From Ascidia mentula (Eukaryota > Chordata > Ascidiacea > Phlebobranchia > Ascidiidae): a DNA stretch of 64,000 nucleotides. Each line of letters starts with the position of its first letter. Position 1 is the stretch's first letter. The position numbers were made by a program, and so were the translations under genes. Positions 44,961 through 57,880 of this stretch are shown here, piece after piece. The notes beneath the pieces were generated by a model. It did no database searches. It saw nothing but the letters and a program-made list of their open reading frames with translations, and was not told the DNA's origin. The stretch is from assembly GCA_947561715.1 (NCBI GenBank), contig OX387202.1, positions 20,349,001 through 20,413,000 of the forward strand, read 5' to 3'.

Positions 44961-47135
44961 ATATCAGCATCAGCACTCGCAGGACAAAGCACAGCCTGCT
45001 GTTCCTTCGTGAAGTCGATATTGAGTTGATTTATTTGCGAAAGATAATTGTAGACCCAACTGCTACCTTTCGGTTAAAAGATTGAACACGAATTTAAACA
45101 ACAAAACGAAGTTCTCCATGTAAGCGAAAAGTTCAATAAATACTGCATGTATATCAACCTGCGCTGCTCTGGAGGGACCGACAAATCTGTCCCATCTTTT
45201 CAAATATAAAATATGCATTTTTTCTGGCTTTGAATTCTCGCTCCCTATAATCGGTGCGTTTGGGTTGGTTATGGAACAAGACGCAGTTAAACTCAGTGCA
45301 ATTTAAGCTGTTCTATCTGAATACTAATGGTTGACACTGAATTGAGATGAAATAAATATGTTGGATGACTTGGACGGTGGCAAAAGCCGCTTAAATATAC
45401 AATTTTTACATGTGTTGCGACCTATATGCCAATTATGAGCCTCAATCCGGTACTTAACAATATTATTTATGATCGATGGGAAATCCTATTTGATTAACGC
45501 ATTTGACATAAGATTGCACGTGAGTTCTAATTGTTGTGTTTTCCTAACCTGACTTTAATTGAAACTTGATGTAAACATTCCAACAATATTCATTCAAAAT
45601 GAACAATTTTGGACACGAAATTAACATGCGCAATTATACCAACGCCAAACTGAGCGAATTTACGCCCAAACGCACAGACAAAATTGAGCAGAACCAAATC
45701 ACAAAACCGATGAACTGAGATGAGCACAGTACAGCTGCCCTGCCCTGCCTCGGTCCTCAGCTAAACGCACACGGAAAGTTACAAAGAAAGGTCGGTTACT
45801 GAAAGACGATGAAGGACAGTCACATGGGGAAACTTAAAGTCTCAAAGCGACCAAGTCACTTAAGATTAATATGACGCAAAACAGCTGTTAAACCATATCA
45901 CACAAAAGCCAAAAAACACACAAATCACATGAATGGTCAGCTATATCAGCATCAGCACTCGCAGGACAAAGCACAGCCTGCTGTTCCTTCGTGAAGTCGA
46001 TATTGAGTTGATTTATTAGCGAAAGATAATTGTAGACCCAACTGCTACCTTTCGGTTAAAAGATTGAACACGAATTTAAACAACAAAACGAAGTTCTTCA
46101 TGTAAGCGAAAAGTTCAATAAATACTGCAAGTATATCAACCTGCGCTGCTCTGGAGGGACCGACAAATCTGTCCCATCTTTTCAAATATAAAATATGCAT
46201 TTTTTCTGGCTTTGAATTCTCGCTCCCTTTAATCGGTGCGTTTGGGTTGGTTATGGAACAAGACGCAGTTAAACTCAGTGCAATTTAAGCTGTTCTATCT
46301 GAATACTAATGGTTGACACTGAATTGAGATGAAATAAATATGTTGGATGACTTGGACCGTGGCAAAAGCCGCTTAAATATACAATTTTTACATGTTTTGC
46401 GACCTATATGCCAATTATGAGCCTCAATCCGGTACTTAACAATATTATTTATGATCGATGGGAAATCCTATTTGATTAACGCATTTGACATAAGATCGCA
46501 CGTGAGTTCTAATTGTTGTGTTTTCCTAACCTGACTTTAATTGAAACTTGATGCAAACATTCCAACAATATTCATTCAAAATGAACAATTTTGGACACGA
46601 AATTAACATGCGCAATTATACCAACGCCAAACTGAGTGAATTTACGCCCAAACGCACAGACAAAATTGAGCAGAACCAAATCACAAAACCGATGAACTGA
46701 GATGAGCACAGTACAGCTGCCCTGCCCTGCCTCGGTCCTCAGCTAAACGCACACGGAAAGTTACAAAGAAAGGTCGGTTACTGAAAGACGATGAAGGACA
46801 GTCATTAATATGACGCAAAACAGCTGTTAAACCATATCACACAAAAGCCAAAAAAACACACAAATCACATGAATGGTCAGCTATATCAGCATCAGCACTC
46901 GCAGGACAAAGCACAGCCTGCTGTTCCTTCGTGAAGTCGATATTGAGTTGATTTATTAGCGAAAGATAATTGTAGACCCAACTGCTACCTTTCGGTTAAA
47001 AGATTGAACACGAATTTAAACAACAAAGCGAAGTTCTCCATGTAAGCGAAAAGTTTAATAAATACTGCATGTATATCAACCTGCGCTGCTCTGGAGGGAC
47101 CGACAAATCTGTCCCATCTTTTCAAATAAAAAATA
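44961..47135. repeat. Long-unit satellite, period about 0.93-0.99 kb
   Basis: Units at 44,961-45,952 (992 bp), 45,953-46,882 (930 bp) and a partial one at 46,883-47,135. All start ATATCAGCATCAGCACTCGC. Units are about 98 percent alike. The second lacks about 60 bp around the CATGGGGAAACTTAAAG stretch. On the minus strand a short frame (NQLNIDFTKEQQAVLCPA) recurs in each unit, but no gene is recognised. Confidence 0.93.
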
Positions 47136-47258
47136 TATAAAATATGATTTAACATTCCAAAAGACTTTAATTTGGGCCTCATCGGGGTTCCAACTAAACT
47201 ACGTTATTTTGCATTTCAGGCATTTCGCATGCTGTCCATAAAACAACTGGCTGGAACA

Positions 47259-48530
47259 CTAGTGCACTGGCCCAACATCGATAAAGACATTGTGAACATG
47301 TGTCTTAAGAGCTGTACATCTTAAGCCAAACATAAAAACATGATGCCGAATGCTCCCGTACATCCGTGGTTGTTGACCAAGAAGCCATGGAATTAAGGTC
47401 TCATGAATCCGTCCTTTAAATGTCAGATGTATAAAATTCCAAATAAGGTCACTTTCAACTCGATACAAAGTTACAACTTCACTCTTATGTTTAAATGTAA
47501 GATGGAAAGGACTTGAAAAAATGTTGGTAGGAACTGTTGGATCTTCAGAAGATGGTTGTTTTTGACAGAGTATCTTGGCATTTCCAACATCATTAAACTG
47601 TGTTAAAAGTGTGTCGAGACAGTCTGCAACTTGTTTGTACAGCTTGCGCTCAAAGTACAGTTTTGCACCAGTGTCTTCTTATCTGGACAGGGATTCTTTG
47701 TTATTTAAGTCAGCTCTGAGATTGTGCAATTTATTTGAAATTCTGTTCATATTAGTTAATGCTGCATCACCCGTGATGAGATTCACCTTTTGCTTCCTGC
47801 TATACAGAGCTGATATAAACCTACTTTCTTCAGAGCATGCAGGATCATTTAAATAATCTGAATCAACTTTTAATTTTGCCTGCATTAGTTTCAGCTTTTG
47901 GTACTTGTTAAGGGAGTTACTTTCTTTGACAACTTCCAAAAGAGACTTTGTGACTACAGTGCACTCTGGTGCCTCGTTAGGTTTAGTTGTTGAATTTTGG
48001 GCTGCAAGGGCTTCTGTTATAACTTCAGAGGACACTCAATCTGCCTTTAAATCCACAATTTCTTTGTTCTTTTCCCGGTTTGTTTTTTGTTTTGAGACTG
48101 AGGCATGTCGATTCTTTCCAGCAGATGAAATTCTTGTTCCTTGTGACTCAACCCCAGTTTTTGATTTCATCCAAACCCTGTTTTTTGTCAAACTCAACTT
48201 CTCAATAGTTTTGTTTGTTTTCACCATAAACACCTTATGCTTGGGGCAGTTTCCTCTCGTGCATAATCTGCATCCTTGTTTTGTTGACTGGGTTGGGGCA
48301 GAAGAGGAACGTTTTGATGATTCTCCACCAGTTTCTCGAATTAATTTAGCTTTTTGAAGCATGCTGTCGACACTTTCAATTTCTTTTTGAAGCTTTACAT
48401 TTTTTTCAACTGTTGGTTCTTCTTCTGTGGTTAGTTGACTTTGCTTGCTGTTATGTCTTTCTTTTACCCATGGCTGTAGCAAGCTTTCTGAAACATAACA
48501 CACGTTCATTTTTTCATGTTTATGTGTCAC
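47259..48530 (-). pseudogene. Unknown minus-strand gene, long copy (copy B)
   Basis: One reading frame of about 424 codons runs from 48,530 to 47,259, interrupted by two in-frame stops near 48,037 and 47,680. The frame continues unchanged across both, with protein-like sequence on each side (EIVDLKAD / VSSEVITEALAAQ and NNKESLSR / EDTGAKLYFERKLYKQV). The N-terminal third is Lys/Ser/Glu-rich with a CRLCTRGNCPKHKVF cluster. The middle is coiled-coil-like. The C-terminus (WNFIHLTFKGRIHETLIPWLL) looks folded. No family recognised. It could be a recent pseudogene, or a gene whose stops lie in small introns. Copy A keeps only the N-terminal part. Confidence 0.55.
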
Positions 48531-49258
48531 AGTTTAAACATTTCAAATTCGCACTCAGCAAAATTTTTTGTAAGGTAATACTGAAGCAGAATAATAAAAA
48601 GGTGCACTCTAGTCCGAGGTTCCAGACTGGGGTCTGCACAGGAGGTCTGTGAAGATATGGCAGGAAATCAAACTTATGTTGTGTAAAATTGCTACAGTGA
48701 TTTGGGAGCTTTGCAGTTGTTGCTCAATTTTGTCAATTATAGTTTTTCAAACTTACAGTCTGTCGAGTTGCTGCTAATAAGATCTGCCGTTTTGCATATG
48801 CAAAAAACTTATAAATATGCCGGAGAAAAATATATTCACAAATTCACATCGGAGTTCGGTAGCAAAGAGTTTCCTGCTCTACACAAACACTTACCATATT
48901 TTTCAGCGCGATATCTTTCCAAAGTCGTCCTTACATCAAGCGTTCGATCAAGAATTTCGAGAAACACTTTAAGGTTATTCATTATACGAACATGGAATCG
49001 AAGAAAATTTTAAACTTTCCTTTCTTCAACTCCTTTTATCGCTAAAAAACTCCACGCAGGGGAATAACCACAATTTTTAACTTTAGATATAGGAAATAAT
49101 TGTTATTTTAATTTCAGCCAAAATATAATCGTTAAAAGATTGAATGGAATTATCTATATATTTATTTTATCTGAAATTCCACAATTATTTGAATCTACAA
49201 ATTTAATTTATTGCACGCTCCAATGGTTTTGAGGGCACCATCCCTATTTTTAGTGTTA
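48531..49258. other. No gene recognised; counterpart of 5.2-5.9 kb
   Basis: AT-rich DNA aligned with copy A and carrying small indels. No exon or RNA gene seen. Confidence 0.5.
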
Positions 49259-49576
49259 TCAAAGGAAACGTTCTGAGAACCGAGTTGGCGTTTGCGTTTC
49301 GATGGGTTTTGCTTTGGCCAGCACGGCCGGGTGGCCACCTTTTCGTCACATGCAGCTTGTCGCAACCCATCACCTCCCAGTGCGACTGGCTGCGATCCTA
49401 CGGCAGACGGTGATTCTCCGTGAGGAAATCATCTTTACATGGGTGCCTGACTCGATAACCTTTATGGTTTTATCGGTGCCCATGCCATTTCATTTCCTTG
49501 TATATTGTTCGTCGCGTAGTTGCTTTTCTCGCAAAATAAACATGATTTGATGATTTGATTTGATTTGATTTGATTT
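49259..49576 (+). mobile_element. 5'-truncated LINE insertion, only in copy B
   Basis: A 318-bp insertion flanked by GTTA (49,255-49,258 and 49,577-49,580). Copy A has the uninterrupted site TAGTGTTAGTTGT near 5,938. It ends with the hairpin GGTGCCTGACTCGATAA...TTATCGGTGCC and a (TGATT)n tail, typical of CR1/L2-like LINEs. No coding domain remains. Confidence 0.85.
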
Positions 49577-49967
49577 GTTAGTTGTATTATATGCACTCTG
49601 TATTTGATCTGTATTAAACACTATGGGATCCGTATCAGTATGAAATCCCCCAAATCAAGTTCTGAGGTGTTGCATCAAACTTTATATTATTCTTTGTTAT
49701 TCTTTGTGTATCGTAATTAGGTCGCGTACATGCGCATATGTTATTTCGAGGTAATCGCTTTGCTTCACCCACACATATGGGGAAAATCTCTGACATAACG
49801 CAAGTAAATGTGGATCATTGTTAGGTAATGCCTAACCAGCATTTTAATGGTTACGTCATGTTATGCCAACCTCATATAATGTCGTGCGGATATAACTAAA
49901 ATTTTTTTATTGCGGGACTAACGGCTTCTTGCGGGACTAAGTACTCGAAATTGACTTAACATCGGAC

Positions 49968-50510
49968 GTGGATAATCCTGAAATTCCTGTTGATGAAGTC
50001 TCGCCGCATGGCAGACGAAATGTCGTAAAATGCAGCACGTTTATGCCAGAAGATCAGCGGATAACCCTATTTGTTGTCTGTGATGTAGGATACGGTATAA
50101 CAATGATTTTAAATTTCCTGTTGTCATGTTTAATTCCAAAACGTAAACTTTTGTATAAATTGATCAACTTGTCAATAGGAAAACAACAGGATAATTACAT
50201 TTATACAGAATGGTGTTTTCAGTGAGCAATCACAGGGCTATCGCGCTGGTCGCGACGCATTCACTCAATGCACACATCTCTTTCACTATACCGGACAACG
50301 AGTCCGAAGAGCAGCACATGACTGCTAGTCGCACGGCGCAACTGACGCCTCAACTTCGCAAGTGACCAGACGCCATACACTTGTTTACTGAGCCTGAAGT
50401 CATGCATTGCTCATAACCTTTATGGTTTTATCGGTGCCCATGCCATTTAATTTCTTTGTATATTGTTCTTACGCGTAGTTGCTTTTATTGCAAAATAAAC
50501 ATGATTTGAT
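49968..50510 (+). mobile_element. Penelope-like terminus and LINE 3' end (copy B)
   Basis: Counterparts of 6,330-6,880 at about 98 percent identity. The LINE tail here is shorter (ATTTGATTTG directly before GTGGACTG). Confidence 0.6.
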
Positions 50511-52560
50511 TTGTGGACTGTATCGAATGCCAATCCTGGAAATTACTAAAGACATGTTTGATATTTTTTCACTGTTGATTCGAACTTTTGACACATGACA
50601 ATACGCAAAGCTATTATTATTTGTAAACTATCCTCAGGATTTTGTCCTTGTTGTTTTGCGCTTAAATTAAATGTCACTTGCTTCATTGCAACAAAACCGA
50701 AGCTGTTTGTCACGTAAAAATTGAAATATACCAGACAAGTCATATTAACGCGCCAAACCTATGTAGAAACTTGGGCCAAGGAAATTTAAATTGTTTGTTC
50801 GAGTATCTGTACAGATTACGACAACCTTTCAACGATCTCCATAAGTGTACGCTTAAATGCTACGATTGATGAAGATGTTCGGAATGATTCAACCTCAGCA
50901 TGCTAATCCATGACGCACGTACAACACCTTACAACCACCCGGCAAACATTTTCGAACCGGGGGACTCCTGCAGCAAAACTTTATATTATTCTTTGTTAAT
51001 TGTGACAAACTGTATTTCCGCCGCGTATACGTGCATAAGGTGTTTCGAGGTAATCGCTTCGCTTCTCCCACACATATGGGTAAATCTCTGACATATGGAA
51101 ATCAGCTTTGGGTTCAATAATCAAATCGACGTTTTAATAATCCTGTCCATATTAATATTTTTTCCCATTTCGACCACGATATAAATATCGCCACGACCAT
51201 AAGCTAAGAGGGGAGCGAAAAGAGAATAAGCTAAGCGCAGACTATGACAGAGGGTAGACTTTGACAAGTGGGGAGAAGGCTGCATTGAGCGCCTACGTGT
51301 AGTGGTCTGAGGTATGTATTATTGTTCTAATTGAAAGGTTGTAAAGGTAGTTCGTGGCAAATATTCTTTTGATAGTCTTCGGAGTCGGGAGTGTTTTCTT
51401 TCTGCAAACGTGAGTCCATGCAGTGTTGTTATGTTTTGCCCGTTCAGTTGCCTGCCTACCTCAGAGCTTTCTTGGTTGCAACTCTTTCTCAAGTTGCACT
51501 GATGATGGAAACGTTTGCACATAATGTATAGCAGCATATTAGCTTTGGATTTCTTGTTTAAAGTTTTGAGGCTTTTCAGCATTAATACACATACTGAGTA
51601 ACTTGCGTTTTTGCCAAAGAATGTAAATTCGGCTTGTCATGCTTTAAAACATTTTAATATTTTGTTTAAACTTTCAAAACTGTTTTCTACTCTTTTACAT
51701 TTGCACCCGTCTTTCTGACGCCATCGCTGGTTATCTCACTTGCGTTACGTCATTCATCTTTCGCTACTTCTTCTTAGTCTGCTTTGTCGCGTAATCGCAG
51801 CAATTATCTCTTTGTTTCCGCGTCATCTGTGATATGTTCCTATATATTTGCGACACTTTCCACAAATAAACATATCCTAACATTCGGTCCAACTCAGATC
51901 GCATTGTGGTTTCTTGGGTTACAACATTTGGTCTCCTAGATCCTAACATGTGGTCTCATGGATCACAGAGATCGCAGTTTCGTCTCAGAGTCCATGCATT
52001 TGGTCTTAGAACTTAGTTAGATCCAAGAACTAAACACTGATGACGATACGAACCAACATGATGTCAGACCGAGACTTTCTTGGCAGGCTTGCTGATGGGT
52101 CGCGAAGGTGGAAACCCTTTTCAAAAACATTTCCTGCGGCTTATGACCTATGAAGGCACACTAGTACTAAATATTCAAAGAAAAAAAAACAATAATTACA
52201 GCTGCATTGGACAAAACACAGCAAGATCTGAGGAGCCTTCAGGAGGATATTATGCCCTATAGGATAGCAGTAACAACTCCCAGGGGGCAACCAAAGCAAC
52301 TTTCTCGACAAAAATGTTTTTACCATTGCACAGAAAAAGGCTTGGGGACAACATTGAATTGCAAATTGCATGAGGTTTTTGTGATTTACTTTTTCACAAA
52401 CCAATCGACACTTTTGAAGACTTTTTCACTAAAATAATCTCCGACCTGGGGGCAAAATACTTTTTTTGACCCGATTGCGTAGACAAGAGGCGGTCCTAAC
52501 TCGACAAGTCAAATCAAGGTCTACTTCTGTAATTCAATTTTTATCAAAATTCCTGTGAAC
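50511..52560. other. No gene recognised; counterpart of 6.9-8.9 kb
   Basis: Holds the right member of the 126-bp direct repeat and the hammerhead-like core without stem II near 51,495. Nothing coding is recognised. Confidence 0.5.
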
Positions 52561-53972
52561 AATTCTACAAAACTTCACTCTCTCCATGCCATCTACATTC
52601 TGCCATGGAATGCAACCGGCAGACGCATCAGACGCGTCTGTGTCCTCCACAAACTGCTGTGTTAAGTTTGTTTATTACACAAGAGTGTATAAGGTCTAAC
52701 CTTGGGAGGCGACAAGAAAATGATTTGTAAAGGAAAGCCAAAGCTAGTATGCTACTCATGCCGAAGCAAACGTTTCAAACACCACTGTGTTCATCATCAG
52801 TGTCAAGTAAGAATGAGTTGCAGCAAGGTGTGCGCAGAGGGAGGCAGGTAACTGAACAGACAAAAACAACAACACAAATAAAACACGTGACAGACGCCAC
52901 TCGAACGCCCACGGCCGTGACGTCATCATTTGGGTTTCAATAAGGACCTGGGTGTTGACAAGAAACCTTGTTACACAATTTACCCTCACATTAAACCTTT
53001 CCCATAAGTTGGTGAAATGGCGACGAGATATCCGCGCATTTCTGTAAATATTTGCGGTGAATTGGCGTGACTGCATTTTTGGGGTTTATCAGAGAAAGCC
53101 AAACTGAACTGAATCAAATTTACTGACATCCTCGAATCAGAAATCAACTGTCAAATCTGATGGATCAATGTTTATGTTTACATGGATTATCAACATAAAG
53201 CATGGAAACGGTTGCATGCGATATTACAACAACGACATGATATACAAGGAATGATAAAACGGAATATGTTGTCAATATCTAATTGACACGTTGACATAAT
53301 TTTATGGAAGAAGTGGCATCCGAAACACACAAAATGTAATAATAAGTAGTGTCGACGTCATATTTGCAATTATTATGTTGTGTTTTTCTGGCATCAACCG
53401 TTTTTTTCATTAACGTCGGATAATAATCACGCTGTAAACCAAGTTAAACTGATTTACGGCGAACGTGCTATTCGTTCGTTGACACTTCCAGCAACAAGCC
53501 GCCTTTTTAAATGAGTCACGTGGTAATCCGAACTTAAATAACCTGGTATTTTCTATATAGGCCACATGTCTTTTGCGTAAAAAAGATACGAAGGGACAGA
53601 GGACAAAGGACATATAGGACAGAGACTTTTTGTGCGCGTGGTTTGTAACGTGTTATTGTTAATCCTCGTGCGCTTGTTTATTATATATTAAACTGATCGA
53701 TTGACTTTGTGTTTGATAGCAGCCCATTTATCAGGAGTCAGATATATGGCAGTGTTAGTATAGACGTTTTAAGTAACGCCCTACAAATACCATGATGATA
53801 ACAAACATGCAAAATGGTGAAGTTTTCGCTACTAACATGGAAAATGTAAGGATTTGTGGAATAAAGTCGGTTTGGAATAATTACTTTCCTGTTATTTACG
53901 ATTTAAAGCCTTCATCAAAAGTGGTGAAAGTATTTACAATGTCTGTCAATAATTGTGAATCAACACAACGTT
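52561..53972. repeat. 1.41-kb dispersed repeat, third copy
   Basis: Nearly identical to 8,938-10,349, with single-base differences and no insertion. Confidence 0.85.
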
Positions 53973-53973
53973 G

Positions 53974-56900
53974 CCACCTCACGGACGGGCGAAACGGGAT
54001 TTCCCCGGTTCGTCGTGATATGGTTGAAATAGCTTTTCAGACATGTTTGTTGCAAATATCATTCCTTCTGAACTAAAATAGTTATCAAGGCATTGTATAG
54101 AGGTATGTTAAAAAGCAAGCAAAACATATTCCATCAACAAAACGTTTGTTTCGTGCACGACGTGCTTCGGCAATGCTACACACGTCCTAAACTATCAAAA
54201 TTCTCGGTCTTTTGCCAAATCTACCAAAAAACAATATGCTCTTAAGGCCCGTTTACACACGAACACAGTATGGCACGGTACAGCACAGTCTGGGACACAC
54301 GGTGTTTACACTACTGGAATAATCGAGCACGACTACGGGGATTTCCCTGTAATGAACACGAAACCGACAAGTGAAAGTGACAAGTTACGTTGATAATTTT
54401 TCAAGGATGTCAATCTTGCCTTGCATTTCTCGGCCCCGCCAGCGTTATTATAAGTACAAATTGAAGTTGTTGCTATTGGCTGTACGTATTCTTTAACAAA
54501 AAGCATGTACTGTTTTACATAGTTAAGGCATGTACTGCTTTTACGTAATTTTTTGCGACGCAAGGTAACACTACAGTATGTTGAACCAAACAGCACAGAT
54601 TATGAAAAAAAAGATGGTATAATTGAACCAATGGTTTTTCACAGCAGCATCCCGCTTGGACGCCGTTCTACACACCGCTTTGTAATGCAGTTACGGCACC
54701 ATTTCACACGCTCAAAACAATCGCTCACATGTCAAACGCGGTCACATCACACAACCACAACTAAAATAATATATGTCCTCTCCTTTTAACCCTTTAAGCG
54801 CCACGCCCTATAATCAACAATTGAAGATTTTTCATTGTTTAAGTTCAGGAAGCTATAACTTTTTATCTACAAACGCTAGACTAAAAATTAAAACACAAAA
54901 ATCATATACAAATTCATACTCTACACAATCATCGCTTTTCCAGTTCAATAACTCCATGTTTTGGAGTAGTTATATCCAAAAATGTAACCACCCCTACTAA
55001 AATAGCTTCCAAGCCATAGGTACCCTATTTAAAATTTCCATAACTCCCGAAATTGTGCGAATTTTAAAATAATTCGACTGTTGACTGAATAAGTGTGAAC
55101 ACCAAGACGCAATGAAGCGAAAAAGCTGGGTCGCTGCGGTCGCTGCATTTGATATTTTTGAGCGACTGTACTGTCTAGTAAACTGAAATTTTAGGGAGTT
55201 ATTTTGGTATAACCTACTTATACTGTTAGTTATTGCTTGTAAAAGGGCTTGTAAACTTTATAACACAGATCAGGCGTTTGCTAACTGATAGCAGATGAAT
55301 TTGACAGCACTTCTAAAAGATTTTTTTTGTTTGTTTCTTTTTGTGTTCAACTGGTAGTGTATGTCAGCAAGTTGATGAAAAAGAAGGCATAACATCAATG
55401 TATATTGATAATTGAATAGACAAGCCTTCTACCAGTGCATATAAACCTTTTCCACAACATAACAGAGACAATGTAGAAAAAAAAACAAGGAAAAAAATCA
55501 GTTGTATGAAATTGAAGCTACCCTAATTACTGGGTGACGCCCACAGCCACACCCACAACTGTTGGATACTTGAACAAATTGCATGAATATGGTTCCATAT
55601 ATGATGCTTTAATAGCAAATTATACATCAGGGATGTTACAGAGGTGACTGTGACATGACCAAATCATCATCATTGAACTTTTTGTGGTTCTGTTTTGGAT
55701 ATACCCTTCCGAGAACAATTGGCGATTGTTATGCAAAGAAAAGAATATGAATAATTGAATATACAAGCCAACTACCAGTGTATAAGCCTTAGCCACAACA
55801 TGACAGAGACACTCTAAAAAAAAGACAAGGAAAAAATCAGCTGTATGAAATTGAAGCGATCGTATTTACTGAGTCACGCCTTCAACGACACCCACAACCC
55901 TTTGATTCTTGAACAAATTGCATGAATATGGTTCAATATATGATGCTTTGATAGCAAATTATGCATCAGGCATGTTACAGAGGTGACTGTGACATGACCA
56001 AATCATCATCTTTGAACTTTTTGTGGATATGTTTTGGATATACCCTTCCGAAAACCATTGGCGATTGTTATGCTGAGGAAAGAATTACTCAATTGTCTAT
56101 TGTCCGGAAAGCAAAACCAGTGTTATGGAACCAGAATAAAAACCTGTAACTATAAGTAATGAAGGTGTTCTATTTTTTTGTAAATTGGTGTTTTTTATGC
56201 TTCGGCGAAAAAAAAAAATTTTTTTTGTTTATTTATTATAATTTTTTTGTTTATTTTTTTTATACTGCACCCTCCTAATGTTTATTTCATGTTATGTACA
56301 TTTCTTCCTGCTATTTTGTTGTTTTGTACGCAAAAAATACAGCAATACCACCACAGTCAAAATTTGCATGCGCACATCTCGCCATTGTGACGTCATGGAG
56401 AGAAACGGAAACCGCCGATCGAAAGCTGAGACCCTCGCGCACAATTCGTATGTAGAACGTTTCGCGCTACTCCCAACGGGTAGTTGGCCATTTAATTGGA
56501 CATGCAATCAGACCACCTGCTGTGCTGGTTTGTTCATAATGATAATCATCATCAAATGAATGACTAATTAGTCAAAAAATTTCAATGCAAATGTATTTTT
56601 TTTTTTTTTTCAATAAACTTCACGCTTCAAGTTGTCTGTTGCTGAAAACCTTATGTCTCTAGGCCAATCACAACGGAATTGATAATTAATCAAAAAAAGC
56701 ACCTCGCTTAAAGGGTTAAGCAGTCGCCTTGCACTCTCGCATTAATGTGTGCCGAAATGTGCCCAACTGTGCCCGAATTTATGCTCGTCGAGCAAAAGCG
56801 AGCACATCCCAGCTCAGACCGGCACATTCCATCCCAGCACAACTCAGCACGCGCGCGCAATAAAACAAACACGGAATCGTCTGTAGTGTAAACGGGCCTT

Positions 56901-57032
56901 TAGTGTGTAACAACGTTTTTGCGTAAACAAACTTAATATTAGAGTTATAATATTGCAAAGTCTTCGTGAAAACTAATGTTGAGTAGCCACGCATGAAACG
57001 GAGAAATCCCGTTTCGCCCATCCGTGAGGTGG
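53974..57032. mobile_element. Nested transposon block (copy B)
   Basis: Same three layers as copy A: outer TIR element 53,974-57,032; Harbinger-type 54,245-56,899 with TTA duplication; piggyBac-type 54,790-56,715 with TTAA duplication. All boundaries are in the same places, so all three insertions predate the large duplication. Confidence 0.85.
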
Positions 57033-57319
57033 TTTAAGTGTCTCCCGTTCGTAACACTGGGATGAAAATGTACGCACAGCGACACCACGTGGTCACTCTC
57101 TAGCATTACAAACGCGCCATTAAAGTAACTCGCCAACGAACAGTGATGTTTCCACTGCAGTCAGTACAGTTTAGCTGTTTAGTAATTGTAAGGGGAAACA
57201 AAGTTTGCCCCCTGTTGCATTTCATACCGATGTTGACGTTTGCACACTTCAATGGTTTTTCGGGTGCTTTCCCTCATATTTGATTAAAGGTGCCGGTTTT
57301 AAACTAATTTCTGGTCAAA

Positions 57320-57875
57320 ATGGCGGCCTTGGCTTCGCTTTGCGACGCTTACGGCAGTGATTCTGATTTTAGCGATAACGACGAGCAAAAGTAGATCAAG
57401 CTGGCACCAAAGTGAATTTGCCTTTACCGCAAGCTATTTCTTCATGGTTTGGAGACACCAAGTCGTTGAAACCCCAGGAACACCGAGGTCGAATCCGGTC
57501 GTTCCCCCACGAGCACGGAAATTGGGCAACGTATGTTTACATACCGTACCCTTAAAAGAAGTTTGGATGAATTTAAATTCAACGTTGAAAAAACACTCGA
57601 AAGCAGAGAAAAAGGGTATTAAATTATCTGCTTCAATTATTGTGTACAGTTTTAAATGTTTGTGCATGAATTGATAGAATCGACATGGCATCTTGTGGAT
57701 GATTTCCATGTGAGTATTTCAAGGACTAATGTCATACCTCACCACTGCATAGACCCTTTAGTGGAGTCCCAGACAAAATTTAAAACGGTTTCGAAGATTT
57801 TCAATCACATTATCATCTGATGATTTGAACATTTATGTGAACGATGAAAAAACAAGATCATTTTGTGGGTTTAAG
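57320..57875 (+). pseudogene. USB1: USB1 copy B, exons 1-2, disrupted
   Basis: The start (ATGGCGGCCTTGGCTTCGC) and exon 2 are kept. Relative to copy A, exon 1 lacks 7 bp after GACGAGCAA, which brings a TAG into frame within about 25 codons. It also has a length change in the run before GTTTGGATG. The shared one-base frame break in exon 2 is also present. Directly after the exon 2 donor (GTAAG, 57,876-57,880) a BEL/Pao element begins, so exon 3 is not in the window. This copy cannot make full-length USB1 as it stands. Confidence 0.85.
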
Positions 57876-57880
57876 GTAAG

